DNA of 64,000 nt from Bdellovibrio sp. NC01 (GCF_006874625.1 NZ_CP030034.1:62001-126000), one strand, 5' to 3'. Positions 53,414 to 62,848 are shown, counted from the stretch's first letter. Numbers and translations are program-made. Notes: generated by a model not told the origin, from the sequence alone.

Positions 53414-53488
53414 ATGCCAAAACAACTAGTATTTCTATACGTATTTTGTGTCGTCGTTCTTTTTGTCGTGAACGTCGTTGTCTCTTAG
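53414..53488 (+). CDS. 24-aa single-pass membrane peptide
   Basis: MPKQLVFLYVFCVVVLFVVN and four more residues, almost wholly hydrophobic. TAGGAG ribosome site eight bases before the ATG at 53414 is as good as any in the window. It lies between two minus-strand genes, 222 bases from the chemoreceptor start, in an otherwise empty stretch. Strong site and composition favour a real micro-membrane protein; no promoter was identified. Confidence 0.5.
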   Translation: MPKQLVFLYVFCVVVLFVVNVVVS

Positions 53489-53499
53489 GATTTTAGACG

Positions 53500-53527
53500 A
53501 AAAAAAAGTTGGGTTATTCACCCAACT
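53500..53527 (-). terminator. terminator of the bamD-TPR-hpt operon
   Basis: AGTTGGGT / ACCCAACT stem, T8 on the minus strand. Confidence 0.8.
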
Positions 53528-53556
53528 CTTACTCTCACTAGATTTTTAGTCTTAGT

Positions 53557-54075
53557 TTAGTTTTTCATAGTGTAGATATCTGGATAGTTTCTTCCTACTT
53601 CTTCAGAATCCATTCCATAACCAACAACATAACGATCATCGATAGTTTTACCGATGTAGTCTGCTTTGATAGGCAATTCACGGCGAGCTGGTTTATCCAA
53701 CAATGTCACGATTTTCAAAGATGCTGGAGCTGATGCGAACAAACGGCTGCGCAAGAAGCTCAAAGTACGACCTGTATCGATGATTTCTTCAACCACGATC
53801 ACGTGTTTGCCAGCGATATTTACAGAGATATCTTTTACGATTTTGATCGCGCCACCGCGTTCAACGGCTTGAACGTGTACGAAATCTACTTGTTGGGGAA
53901 GATCAATTTTTCTCATCAAGTCTGCAGTGATGTGCATAGAACCACGAAGAGGGCAGATGAAGATGATCTCTTTTCCGTCGTAATCTGCTTCGATTTGTTC
54001 AGCCAAATTGATAACCAATTCGTTAATTTCTTCAGCTGTAAGGAAAGGAACCATCTGTTCTTTAAGTTGCGCCAT
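53557..54075 (-). CDS. hpt: hypoxanthine phosphoribosyltransferase
   Basis: 172 aa. Converts hypoxanthine/guanine plus PRPP to IMP/GMP, purine salvage. The PRPP-binding motif VVEEIIDTGRT is at 94-104 (most enzymes have VEDI-DTG; Glu replaces the first Asp). CPLRGSMHITADLMR and the C-terminal KADYIGKTIDDRYVVGYGMD are family features. Last gene of bamD-TPR-hpt (16 bases after the TPR gene). Salvage fits life on prey nucleotides. Confidence 0.93.
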   Translation of the reverse strand: MAQLKEQMVPFLTAEEINELVINLAEQIEADYDGKEIIFICPLRGSMHITADLMRKIDLPQQVDFVHVQAVERGGAIKIVKDISVNIAGKHVIVVEEIIDTGRTLSFLRSRLFASAPASLKIVTLLDKPARRELPIKADYIGKTIDDRYVVGYGMDSEEVGRNYPDIYTMKN

Positions 54076-54091
54076 TGTTCTGCCTCTATTT

Positions 54092-54817
54092 CTACAAGTC
54101 GATCGATGTAATGCCTGCTGCTTGCGCCATTTTCAAATAACGTAAGGCCTCAGGATGTTGTGGATCCCGAATGAGGATATTCTCCCATTGTTCTGTGGCT
54201 TCAGCAATATTGTTTGAATTGTAGTAAATCGCCCCAAGCTTTAGGCGAGCTGGAATTAAGTGTGGATACTCACGGATCAACGCTTTCAAATCTTTGATGG
54301 CGCGATCTGTTTGACCCAATTGAACGTTCACTTCAGAAATACGCATTGTGATTTCCGCTTTTCTGCTGGAAAGCTTCTGCGCCTTCAATAGTTGTTCAAG
54401 AGCTTCGTTGTAGCGTTTGTATTGATAGTACAAGTCAGCCAATTCTTCATGTTTAGAAGCAAGCTTTTCATCAACGAAGGGATCTTGTTTTCCAGATTTC
54501 TTGTCCAATTGCGATTGAGCATCCAGGAACACCTGTTTGCCTTCATCGTATTTACCAAGATCGTTTAAGATGATTGAAAGACCAACACTCGCGTCTGTGT
54601 AAGTTGGATCGATTTCCAAAGCACGACGGAACGTTTTGATTGCTTTGCTGAACTGACCTTTATCGTAAAAGATCGTCGCAAGCATTTGATACACTTCTGG
54701 ATTGCGAGTGTTTTGCAGAAGCATTTGGTTCAAGATAGGTTCAGCCATCTTGTAGTTACCATTGATAAAGTAACCGCGTGCTTCTGAAAGCATGTCATCT
54801 TGAAGAGAGTTAATCAC
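54092..54817 (-). CDS. TPR-repeat protein
   Basis: 241 aa, GTG start overlapping the bamD stop (GTGA) with AAGGAG inside bamD. Five to six TPRs cover it: EARGYFINGNYKMAEPILNQ, NPEVYQMLATIFYDKGQFSK, RALEIDPTYTDASVGLSIIL, KEEL-ADLYYQYKRYNEALE and LKLGAIYYNSNNIAEATEQW. No signal peptide, so cytoplasmic. Likely a scaffold; coupling to bamD suggests an envelope-related role. Confidence 0.85.
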   Translation of the reverse strand: MINSLQDDMLSEARGYFINGNYKMAEPILNQMLLQNTRNPEVYQMLATIFYDKGQFSKAIKTFRRALEIDPTYTDASVGLSIILNDLGKYDEGKQVFLDAQSQLDKKSGKQDPFVDEKLASKHEELADLYYQYKRYNEALEQLLKAQKLSSRKAEITMRISEVNVQLGQTDRAIKDLKALIREYPHLIPARLKLGAIYYNSNNIAEATEQWENILIRDPQHPEALRYLKMAQAAGITSIDL

Positions 54818-55554
54818 TTCATCTCCTTTTCAGCTGCTTTCAATTCAGAAGTTCCAGGAAAGTCTGCTGCCAGAATTTTCAAATATTTTTCGGCCTTCGG
54901 TTTGTCGTCGATTTTATGTGCGCTGATCACGATACGTGAAAGAGCTTTCTTATCGAAGCCAAGGCTGCCGTAATTTCTGTATAAACCTTCATAACGACCT
55001 AACGCTGAATCATAGATTTCGCGTTTGAAGTAGAAGTCCGCGATGTATTCTTCCTTCTCAGCCAACATTTTGATCGTCGCTGTGCGCTTTTCTTTCGCTT
55101 CAGCTACGTACTGAGAGTTCGGATATTTCTTAATCAAATCGCTAAGATTAAGGATTGTGTCATTCGCTAGAGATAAATCTCTGTCGATTGTCGTTGGCAA
55201 TTGTTGGAAGTAACTCATGCCCAAACGGAATTGCACGTAGTCTGCTTGTGGCGACGTCGGGTGCAGGTCTTTAAACATCTGATACGCCACTTGCGCCTCA
55301 GCGAAAGATTCTTGTTTGTAGTAAACGTCTGCAATCGCAAGTTCTGATTTTGTCGCGAAGTTGCTGTACGGGAATTTATTTTTCACTTCCGTATAGCGAC
55401 GAATCGCCTCTTCATAGCGCTCGCCCTTGTCGAATTCCTCGGCAATAGCAAAAGCACCCTCAGGAGTGTTGGAGTTTCTCTCCGTAGAAGAACAAGCCGT
55501 CATTAGAACGGAGCTTGCGCAAATAAGTGTCATGACTCGCAGCGTTTTTAGCAT
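54814..55554 (-). CDS. bamD: outer-membrane assembly lipoprotein BamD
   Basis: 246 aa. Lipobox MTAC (Cys about 21). TPR-type architecture typical of BamD: AFAIAEEFDKGERYEEAIRR, FKDLHPTSPQADYVQFRLGM-YFQQLPTT-DRD-S, LIKKYPNSQYVAEA and FYFKREIYDSALGRYEGLYR. Essential partner of BamA for inserting beta barrels. First gene of the bamD-TPR-hpt operon. Confidence 0.93.
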   Translation of the reverse strand: MLKTLRVMTLICASSVLMTACSSTERNSNTPEGAFAIAEEFDKGERYEEAIRRYTEVKNKFPYSNFATKSELAIADVYYKQESFAEAQVAYQMFKDLHPTSPQADYVQFRLGMSYFQQLPTTIDRDLSLANDTILNLSDLIKKYPNSQYVAEAKEKRTATIKMLAEKEEYIADFYFKREIYDSALGRYEGLYRNYGSLGFDKKALSRIVISAHKIDDKPKAEKYLKILAADFPGTSELKAAEKEMK

Positions 55555-55630
55555 AGGAGTTGATCATATTTTGGTCTAGGACCTACTGTCAATAAAGGCT
55601 CATCGATAGCGCGGAAGGAGGGTTAAAAAA

Positions 55631-55969
55631 ATGCCAATTAAGACATTAAAGCAGCATTTTTTTACCATTTTACTGGTCATAGAAATCCTCTACTTAATTG
55701 TAGCGCTTATGATCCCGCCATTGCCGGGTTGGAAGATGTTTTCCCGTGTGGAGTGGGTGCAGCAAATCACACTCACCGATGACCATGGGCATGAGGTTTC
55801 TTTGGCTGGCTATTTGCCAAAAACCCATTATGACTTCGATGAATCGACCGCTCGTGGGACCGCTGAATTTATCTGCCGCAAGCATCCTGAGATCGCAAAT
55901 TGGAATTTGAAAATAGAAGGAGCCAGCTATGAACTTCAAGCAAGTGACTGCACAGCTCGAAAAAAATAG
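55631..55969 (+). CDS. membrane-anchored hypothetical protein
   Basis: 112 aa, GGAGG ribosome site. One N-terminal hydrophobic helix (FFTILLVIEILYLIVALMIP), then a periplasmic domain of about 75 residues with two Cys (ICRKH and DCTARK). Its last 41 bases overlap the start of the next gene, so the two are coupled and probably partners. No family recognised. Confidence 0.72.
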   Translation: MPIKTLKQHFFTILLVIEILYLIVALMIPPLPGWKMFSRVEWVQQITLTDDHGHEVSLAGYLPKTHYDFDESTARGTAEFICRKHPEIANWNLKIEGASYELQASDCTARKK

Positions 55970-56720
55970 TCTGCAACTTTTCTATTTCTTCATGGGCGCT
56001 GCGGTGTTGTTGCGTTTAGTAGATGACGTGATGGTCGGACGTTACGCGATTCATGCGGGTGAGATTTTTTCGTATCGTCATCCCGGATATTTTCCACTGT
56101 ATGGCACAACGTTGTTGTTGATCGAGTGGGCGCTGACGTTCACGGGTGGCGTTTTGCTTTTCACGCAAGAACGAAAATGGGGCGCGTGGTTGGCAGCAAT
56201 TGGCATCACTATGAGTCTTACACAAATGATGCAAAACCAGAAAATTCTGCTGTGGATAATTTTGTGGACTATTGCCTTAAGTTCGTCGCTCGCCGGAAAT
56301 ATTCCGGCACGCAGATTTTTAAAATGGCAGATTATTTTGGTTTACGTTTTCGGTGCACTTTCAAAAGTTTTTGATCAGTTCATCACCGGGAAAACCTTGC
56401 AGACACTGGCTTTCGTGCAGACTCAAGATTCAACGGATCATTTGCTGAAAGTGTTATGGCAGCCGCTATTGTCATTGCCAACCGCGCAACTGATGTCGTG
56501 GACGGTGATTATTTTAGAAATTTTAATTCCGTTTTTATTAATGCGCAAAAAAGAGTTCGCGTGGATATTTGTGCTAGTGCTTCACGGCGGGTTTATGCTG
56601 ATGATGAAAGACATCGCATCGTTTTCCTTTGCGATGTTTGCACTTGCTGCGATCTTTTATTGTCCTGACGTGATAATCAAAGAAGAAGACTTAATCCAAC
56701 CCGTGAGTGAGCCCGGATAA
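55929..56720 (+). CDS. multi-pass membrane protein (HTTM-like)
   Basis: 263 aa, AAGGAG ribosome site inside the upstream gene. Six to seven hydrophobic segments, and motifs reminiscent of the HTTM/vitamin-K carboxylase-type membrane domain (FMGAAVLLRLVDDVMVGRYA, IFSYRHPGYFPLYGTTLLLI, YVFGALSKVFDQFITGKTLQ). The catalytic part of such carboxylases is absent. The 3' end overlaps the converging BatE-like gene by 64 bases. Confidence 0.7.
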   Translation: MNFKQVTAQLEKNSLQLFYFFMGAAVLLRLVDDVMVGRYAIHAGEIFSYRHPGYFPLYGTTLLLIEWALTFTGGVLLFTQERKWGAWLAAIGITMSLTQMMQNQKILLWIILWTIALSSSLAGNIPARRFLKWQIILVYVFGALSKVFDQFITGKTLQTLAFVQTQDSTDHLLKVLWQPLLSLPTAQLMSWTVIILEILIPFLLMRKKEFAWIFVLVLHGGFMLMMKDIASFSFAMFALAAIFYCPDVIIKEEDLIQPVSEPG

Positions 56721-57442
56721 GTTACTTGTGACCAGTCTTTATCGTTCGCTTTCACGATCACTTCCATACCGCCGTACAAATCTAAAATCGCCGCCTGGTT
56801 ATCGCCAGGTGCGGTTTGTAACGACACTTTATCTTCAGCAATTGTCGCGCGCATAATGTTTGAATCGTAAATTTTCAAAGTCAGTAATGTTAAAAACGCG
56901 ATGAATCCCACACAGAAAACAATCCCCAAAACCGGAACTGCCGGAGGAGCTTTTTCTTCAGAAAGGGCTGTGCGACGGCGGCCCAAATAAGATAACAACG
57001 TCCATCCGGCCGCGAACAACAACACTGCTGTCAGAATCAAATAAGCAAGCAATGGTACTGGAGCTAATAGTTTTGCTCTTACGCTTTCGTAAGTTTCAAG
57101 TTGATGTGGCACATCGCGATTTTCCATCTGCGATAACACAAACTTTAGTCCAGTACGCGCCGTAGAAAGTTCAGGATCGGCGGCCAAAGCTTTGCGCAGA
57201 AGGCCAACTGCTAAGGGCTTTTTACCAAGCTGAAACTGGGCTAAAGCCAAGTTGGTAAGCGCTGTTGCATTATGTGGATCTAATTCAACGGCTTTGGCAA
57301 ATGCGTCACGCGATTTTTCATATTCTTTCGCTACGTAGTGCTGAGTTCCCTCTTTGAAAAGTTCAGCAAAAGAGTTGTTTTGAGTCCACGCTAGAGTGGG
57401 CAAAATCAGAGTAAAAAAGAACACGATGAGTCGCTTCGTCAT
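56657..57442 (-). CDS. BatE-like TPR/SH3 membrane protein
   Basis: 261 aa. Signal-anchor MTKRLIVFFFTLILPTLAW, two TPRs (FKEGTQHYVAKEYEKSRDAF, NATALTNLALAQFQLGKKPL), two membrane helices (about 135-155 and 180-200), and a C-terminal SH3-like domain (VSLQTAPGDNQAAILDLYGG ... WIKSSSLI). This order is that of BatE in the aerotolerance (Bat) cluster of predatory bacteria, though no other bat gene is adjacent. Confidence 0.78.
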   Translation of the reverse strand: MTKRLIVFFFTLILPTLAWTQNNSFAELFKEGTQHYVAKEYEKSRDAFAKAVELDPHNATALTNLALAQFQLGKKPLAVGLLRKALAADPELSTARTGLKFVLSQMENRDVPHQLETYESVRAKLLAPVPLLAYLILTAVLLFAAGWTLLSYLGRRRTALSEEKAPPAVPVLGIVFCVGFIAFLTLLTLKIYDSNIMRATIAEDKVSLQTAPGDNQAAILDLYGGMEVIVKANDKDWSQVTYPGSLTGWIKSSSLIITSGQ

Positions 57443-57578
57443 AGGAACCTCAGTTTATAGATAAAAGTCTCTTCGTGTCTACCAGGTGTCTTGTCTTAGT
57501 CCTGACCCGAGAGTAAACTGGACGGGCATTTCAAATAACAGAGGTCTGGTAAAAATACGCAGACGTTCGAAAGGTATT

Positions 57579-58955
57579 ATGAGCTCTCTTGTAGGCCACC
57601 AAATTAAACAATCTGATAAAGTAAATAATTTGATCCAAGAACTTGTCGGTGAAGTTACTAAATTGAATTCACAACTCACTGGTATTCGCGGACCACAAGA
57701 AGAGTTCAAAGACGCTGCGAAAGCAAAACTAGATTCAACAGGTTTGTTCCGTGGTCGTCCTTTGCACTATCCGTACATGGGCACTGGTGCGGGTCGCGGT
57801 CCTTACGTTGAACTTGAAGATGGCAGCATCAAATTGGATTTGATCAACGGTATCGGTATTCACTTGATGGGTCACTCTCACCCACGTGTGATGGCTGCTG
57901 CGGTTCGCGGTTCATTGGCTGACATTTTGACTCAAGGTAATTTGCAACCAAATAACGAATATCGCCTGTTCACAGAAAAACTTGTGAAACTTGCTTCTAA
58001 AAAATCTCGTTTGAAGCACGCGTGGATTGCGACATGCGGTACAATGGCAAATGAAAATGCGTTGAAACTTTCTCGTCAAAAAAATTCTCCAGCACGCATG
58101 GTGATTGGTTTTAAAGATGCCTTCGCAGGTCGTTCAACAATGATGGCGGAAGTAACTGATAACCCAGCTTACAAACAAGGTTTGCCAGAATACCACGAAG
58201 TATTGCGTATTCCGTTCTTCGATAAACGTGATCCTAAATCTGGTGAAAAAGCATTAAGCGCATTCAAAGAACACGTGGCAAAACACGAAGGCAACATTTC
58301 TGTTTTCGGTTTTGAACCCATGCTGGGCGAGGGCGGTTATCAAGCAGCGCCTCGTGAATTCTTTGTTCCTATTTTGGAATTTGCGAAATCAAAAAATATC
58401 GCAGTATGGGCGGATGAAGTTCAAACTTTCACTCGTACAGGCGAATACTTTGCATTCGAAACTTTGGATTTGGGTCAATACATTGATCTTTGCACGATCG
58501 CTAAGACAGCACAGATTGGTGCGACTCTTTACACTGAAGAATACAATCCAAAACCAGGTTTGATCGCTGGTACGTTCTCGGGTTCATCTCCGTCATTGTC
58601 TGCGGGCATGGAAATGTTAGACATGTTGGGTGAAGGTTTCTTGGGACCAAACGGTCGCATTAATCAAATTCACAAACGCTTCATCGATGGCTTGAATAAA
58701 TTGAACGAAGGTTCATGCAAAGGTTTGGCTTCTGATGCTGGCGGTATGGGCTTGATGGTGGCATTCACTCCACACGACGGTAAAAAAGAAAGCGTAAATA
58801 CATTCTTGAATAAATTGTTCGCGAACGGCGTGATCGCATTCCCATGCGGTAAAGATCCAGTTCGTGCGCGCTTCTTGATCCCAGCAATTATCCAAGACGC
58901 GGATATCGATGTCGCTTTGAAAGCGATTGAAAAAACGCTTCTTGAAGGGGTGTAG
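57579..58955 (+). CDS. astC: class III aminotransferase (succinylornithine aminotransferase-like)
   Basis: 458 aa from the ATG at 57579 (AAAGG just upstream). PLP-dependent: AVWADEVQTFTRTGEYF with the conserved Asp, and TIAKTAQIGATL with Lys309 as the Schiff-base lysine. GNLQPNNEYRLFTEKLV and CGTMANENALKLSR (cofactor phosphate) are intact. The subfamily name rests on its neighbours astA and astD; sequence alone fits several ornithine/acetylornithine aminotransferases. Confidence 0.8.
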   Translation: MSSLVGHQIKQSDKVNNLIQELVGEVTKLNSQLTGIRGPQEEFKDAAKAKLDSTGLFRGRPLHYPYMGTGAGRGPYVELEDGSIKLDLINGIGIHLMGHSHPRVMAAAVRGSLADILTQGNLQPNNEYRLFTEKLVKLASKKSRLKHAWIATCGTMANENALKLSRQKNSPARMVIGFKDAFAGRSTMMAEVTDNPAYKQGLPEYHEVLRIPFFDKRDPKSGEKALSAFKEHVAKHEGNISVFGFEPMLGEGGYQAAPREFFVPILEFAKSKNIAVWADEVQTFTRTGEYFAFETLDLGQYIDLCTIAKTAQIGATLYTEEYNPKPGLIAGTFSGSSPSLSAGMEMLDMLGEGFLGPNGRINQIHKRFIDGLNKLNEGSCKGLASDAGGMGLMVAFTPHDGKKESVNTFLNKLFANGVIAFPCGKDPVRARFLIPAIIQDADIDVALKAIEKTLLEGV

Positions 58956-60302
58956 TTGGATTTCATCGAGGCTTGCCGTCAGTTTATTTCCATCGATAGT
59001 ACGCCCACGCATGGCAATCGTGAACTTGCTCGCTGGGCGGCCGCCTTCTGTCGCCGTCATGGTTTGGAAGTCGAAGAGCAAGAGGAAATAGTTGGTGATT
59101 TAGAACAAGTGAACATCATTGCGCGTCCTTCAAAAGAAAGACCGCAGGCTGAGTTCTTGTTGCAGAATCATCTCGACACTGTCGATCCTGGTCCGTTTTC
59201 ATTGTGGACTCAAACAGGAAGTAATCCGTTTGATGCACACATCATGGACGGCAAGATTTATGGTTTAGGCGCCGCTGACGTTAAACTCGATTTCTTATGT
59301 AAGTTGTGGGCGATTGCTTCTTTCGGAAATGATCGTGCGTGGAAGTTGCCACCAGTATTGGTTGGCACTTTCGGCGAAGAAACTGGAATGCAAGGAGCAC
59401 TTAAACTTATTCGCAAGAATAAGATCGCCGCAAAAATGGCCTTGATCGGGGAGCCAAGTGATTTGCAACTGATCAACGCCGCTAAAGGTTTTGCGAGTGT
59501 TGAAATTCGCGTGCCTTTTTCTGACGAGGAATTGCAGTACCGCCAAGAACACAATTTGCGCGAAAGTACTTCGACGCAATCTAAGATGTTCCGCGGAAAA
59601 GCAGCGCACTCCTCAACACCGCATTTGGGTGAAAGTGCGATTAGTAAAATGCTTGAGTATCTGATGATGCTTCCTGATTCAGTGAACATCATGGAAATCG
59701 ATGGTGGAATTAATTTCAACACTGTTCCAAGCAATGCGTTTTTAGAAATTGATATTGCTTCGCCGGTAAAAGAACCGATCGGCAAAAAGATCGTAAATAT
59801 TTTCCGCGCGTTGAAAAGTATGGAATTGCAGTTCTTGGATTACAAAGACAATGAATTCCATCCAAGTACTCCGACTTTGAACATCGGCTTGATTCGCACG
59901 AATGAAGACGACGTGCAAATTTCAGGAAGCTGCAGATTGCCACCGATCATCACTCATGAAGTGTATGAAACGTGGATGGATGAACTTCGCGCGGTCTGTG
60001 AAAAGAACGGCGCGATTTTCAGAGTGAACGACTATAAAAAACCTTATCGCACAGAACGTAATTCGATTCTGGTGAAAGGTTGTTTGGATGAGCTTCGTAA
60101 TCTTGGTTTGAGTGATAAACCCATCACGCAGCCGTCGACAAACGAAGCGAGTATTTTTTCACGCATTGGTATTGAATGCGTGTGTTTTGGTCCGGGCAAG
60201 CGTGAAGACAATGTGCACACGCCCACGGAACATGTTGCGATAGCGGATCTTGAAAAAGCTATCGAGTTTTATAAAAAGATTATCGAAAGGTTCTGCCTAT
60301 GA
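58956..60302 (+). CDS. M20-family deacylase
   Basis: 448 aa, TTG start immediately after the astC stop. Zinc-dependent M20 peptidase: H72xD74 in NHLDTVD, D108 in GLGAADVKLD, E141-E142 in FGEETG, E166 in IGEPSDL, and a late His in NVHTPTEH. Related to ArgE/DapE-type deacylases. Within this operon it could remove the succinyl group from succinylglutamate, replacing AstE (M14 family). No astE or astB was seen. Confidence 0.88.
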   Translation: MDFIEACRQFISIDSTPTHGNRELARWAAAFCRRHGLEVEEQEEIVGDLEQVNIIARPSKERPQAEFLLQNHLDTVDPGPFSLWTQTGSNPFDAHIMDGKIYGLGAADVKLDFLCKLWAIASFGNDRAWKLPPVLVGTFGEETGMQGALKLIRKNKIAAKMALIGEPSDLQLINAAKGFASVEIRVPFSDEELQYRQEHNLRESTSTQSKMFRGKAAHSSTPHLGESAISKMLEYLMMLPDSVNIMEIDGGINFNTVPSNAFLEIDIASPVKEPIGKKIVNIFRALKSMELQFLDYKDNEFHPSTPTLNIGLIRTNEDDVQISGSCRLPPIITHEVYETWMDELRAVCEKNGAIFRVNDYKKPYRTERNSILVKGCLDELRNLGLSDKPITQPSTNEASIFSRIGIECVCFGPGKREDNVHTPTEHVAIADLEKAIEFYKKIIERFCL

Positions 60303-61327
60303 GTTTTATCATTCGTTCGGTTCGACACGACGATTTGAATCAACTCTTTGATTTGGCTAAGCAGTTTAACTTGTTGAATTTGCCTGGTGATAAAAGAGTT
60401 TTGAAAGAAAAAATCGATCGCAGTGAACAATCATTTGCAAACAAACTTCCCAAAGACAAAGCAGAGTATTTGTTTGTCCTAGAAGATCTAGAAGAAAAAC
60501 TGATCGTTGGTAGTTCACTAGTTATCGCAAAACACGGTAACGATGAAGTTCCACACAGTGCTTTCAAAATTTTGAAACGCGATCATTTCTCTTCAGATCT
60601 TGGTATCGGATTTATTCATCAAGTTTTGCGCTTCCAGCTGGACTTTGACGGCCCAACTGAAATCGGAGGACTTCTTGTCGATAAATCGTATCGTCGTCGT
60701 CCTGAAAAACTAGGTAAGCAAATCAGCTTAAGTCGTTTTTTATATATGGCGATTCATCCAGAAAGATTCCAGGAGCGCGTATTGTGCGAACTGACTCCGC
60801 CACTGACGGAAGAAGGTCGTAGCGAGTTCTGGGAAGCGCTTGGCAGAAGATTCACAGGTCTTCCTTATCAGGAAGCCGATCTATTAAGCCAATCGCATAA
60901 GGAATTTATCGAAAGCTTGTTCCCGCAAGAAGACATCTATCTGGCTTTACTTGATTCAAAAGCACGTTTGGTTTTGGGTCGTGTTGGTGAAGCGACGAAA
61001 CCTGCGCAGCATTTATTGGAAAGCATCGGCTTCCATTATCTAGATGAAGTGGATCCTTTCGATGGCGGTCCACACTATGGCGCGGGCTTAAAAGAAATTC
61101 TTCCGATCAAGTACGGCAAACGTGCGAAGGTCACAGAATTTAAAGATGCTTCTTATAAAGATCAGATGTTGATCGCAACAACCGGCGAAGAGTTCATGGC
61201 AGCTCTATGTTCTGTCGATTTGCGTGATGGCGAAGTGGCAGTTGCACCGAAAGTGCGCGCAACTTTGAATCTTGAAATTGGCGATGAAGTTTATTTGGCA
61301 CCCTTTCACTACAATAGAGGAAAGTAA
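60299..61327 (+). CDS. astA: arginine/ornithine N-succinyltransferase
   Basis: 342 aa, overlapping the M20 gene by ATGA. Uses succinyl-CoA. FIIRSVRHDDLNQLFDLAKQ, EIGGLLVDKSYRRRPEKLGK, CELTPPLTEEGRSEFWEALG-RFTGL-Y-EAD and GRVGEATKPAQHLLESIGF are AstA signatures. Some family members accept ornithine (AruF/AruG type), which would make this operon an ornithine route. Confidence 0.93.
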   Translation: MSFIIRSVRHDDLNQLFDLAKQFNLLNLPGDKRVLKEKIDRSEQSFANKLPKDKAEYLFVLEDLEEKLIVGSSLVIAKHGNDEVPHSAFKILKRDHFSSDLGIGFIHQVLRFQLDFDGPTEIGGLLVDKSYRRRPEKLGKQISLSRFLYMAIHPERFQERVLCELTPPLTEEGRSEFWEALGRRFTGLPYQEADLLSQSHKEFIESLFPQEDIYLALLDSKARLVLGRVGEATKPAQHLLESIGFHYLDEVDPFDGGPHYGAGLKEILPIKYGKRAKVTEFKDASYKDQMLIATTGEEFMAALCSVDLRDGEVAVAPKVRATLNLEIGDEVYLAPFHYNRGK

Positions 61328-61330
61328 GTT

Positions 61331-62848
61331 ATGAGCACCACTATTTTTCCAACCACTTATAAAGGTGACTTTATCAATGGTCGTTTTTCTCCAGTTACAA
61401 AAGGCGATGGAGAATTCAAAGACATCAGCCCGGCTGATCTAAATGATCTTGTTATGACGGTGCCGTTCAAGCATGACCACATTGATGAGGCGTGCTTGGC
61501 AGCAAAAAAAGCTTATCCAGCGTGGGCTATGCTGACGATGGAAGAGCGCAGACAGTATATGTTGCGCTTAAAAGAAATGTACGACGCGAATGTCGAACAA
61601 ATGGCGCAGTTGATTTCACGTGATACGGGTAAGCCACTTTGGGATGCGATGACTGAAGCGAAAGCTTTGGGCGCGAAAGTCGATATTACGGTTAACCATT
61701 CTATTAAATTGATTGCTGAAGAAAGAATCGCGAACGCCCTTCCACAAGTTGATGGAGTGATTCGTCACCGTTCACGTGGTGTGATGGCGGTTGTCGGTCC
61801 TTTCAATTTCCCGGCGCACTTGCCAAACGGTCACATTGTTCCGGCGTTGATCGCAGGTAATACAATCGTATTCAAACCTTCAGAGCAAACTCCAGCAGTT
61901 GGCCAATTCATGGCTGAACTTTTCGAGAAAGCTAATTTCCCTCCAGGCGTATTCAACTTGGTTCAAGGTGATGGTGCTGCTGGCGGTCGCTTGGTAGCGA
62001 ATGAACATGTCGATGGCGTGTTGTTCACTGGTTCATACGAAGTTGGTTTGAAAATCAAGCAAGAGACTTTGACTCACTATTGGAAAATTCTTGCTCTTGA
62101 AATGGGTGGTAAGAACGCCACAATCGTATGGGATGATGCTGACATGAACAAAGCGATCTATGAGTCGCTAGTCGGTGCCTACATGACTTCAGGTCAACGT
62201 TGCTCTGGCACAAGCCGTATCATTCTTCATCCAAAGATTGCGGATGAGTTTACTGAAAAATTCTATCAAGCTGCGAAGAAGCTTTCGATCGGTCACTGGT
62301 CTGAAAATCCATTTATGGGAACTTTGATCAATGAAGCTGCGGTTGAAAAATACATCCGCTTCCAAGAAATCGCGAATCGCGAAAACTGTGAAAGTTTGAT
62401 GCGCGGTAAATCTTTGGACTTGAAACACAAAGGTCACTACGTAACACCGTCAATTCACTTGGTGAAAAAATTTGATCCAAACAGCGTTTATCAGAAAAGC
62501 GAAATCTTTGGACCAAACGTGGCGATCTATCAAAGCGATAACTTCGACGAAGTGATGAACATCACGAATTCGACAGGTTATGGTTTGGCGATGGCGTTGT
62601 TCACTAAGAAGAAAGAACTTTACGACGAAGCTTTGTTTAAAGCGCGCGTTGGTATCTTGAACTGGAATCGTACGACGAATGGTGCAAGCTCTCGTTTGCC
62701 ATTTGGTGGTATGGGTAAATCTGGTAATGACCGTCCATCTGCACACTTTGCAATTCAATATTGCACGGTGCCTGTGGCAAGTCTTGAAGATCCAACAGCC
62801 TTTGATGCGTCGAAGGTTCTTCCAGGCATGAATTTGGATATGAAATAA
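61331..62848 (+). CDS. astD: succinylglutamate-semialdehyde dehydrogenase
   Basis: 505 aa. NAD(P)-dependent aldehyde dehydrogenase: GPFNFPAHLPNGH at the coenzyme site, LEMGGKNATIVWDDAD with the general base Glu, SGQRCSGTSRI with the catalytic Cys, and KSEIFGPNVAIY. AstD-type by GDFINGRFSPV and operon partners. Its stop TAA shares a base with the mltG ATG. Confidence 0.93.
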   Translation: MSTTIFPTTYKGDFINGRFSPVTKGDGEFKDISPADLNDLVMTVPFKHDHIDEACLAAKKAYPAWAMLTMEERRQYMLRLKEMYDANVEQMAQLISRDTGKPLWDAMTEAKALGAKVDITVNHSIKLIAEERIANALPQVDGVIRHRSRGVMAVVGPFNFPAHLPNGHIVPALIAGNTIVFKPSEQTPAVGQFMAELFEKANFPPGVFNLVQGDGAAGGRLVANEHVDGVLFTGSYEVGLKIKQETLTHYWKILALEMGGKNATIVWDDADMNKAIYESLVGAYMTSGQRCSGTSRIILHPKIADEFTEKFYQAAKKLSIGHWSENPFMGTLINEAAVEKYIRFQEIANRENCESLMRGKSLDLKHKGHYVTPSIHLVKKFDPNSVYQKSEIFGPNVAIYQSDNFDEVMNITNSTGYGLAMALFTKKKELYDEALFKARVGILNWNRTTNGASSRLPFGGMGKSGNDRPSAHFAIQYCTVPVASLEDPTAFDASKVLPGMNLDMK

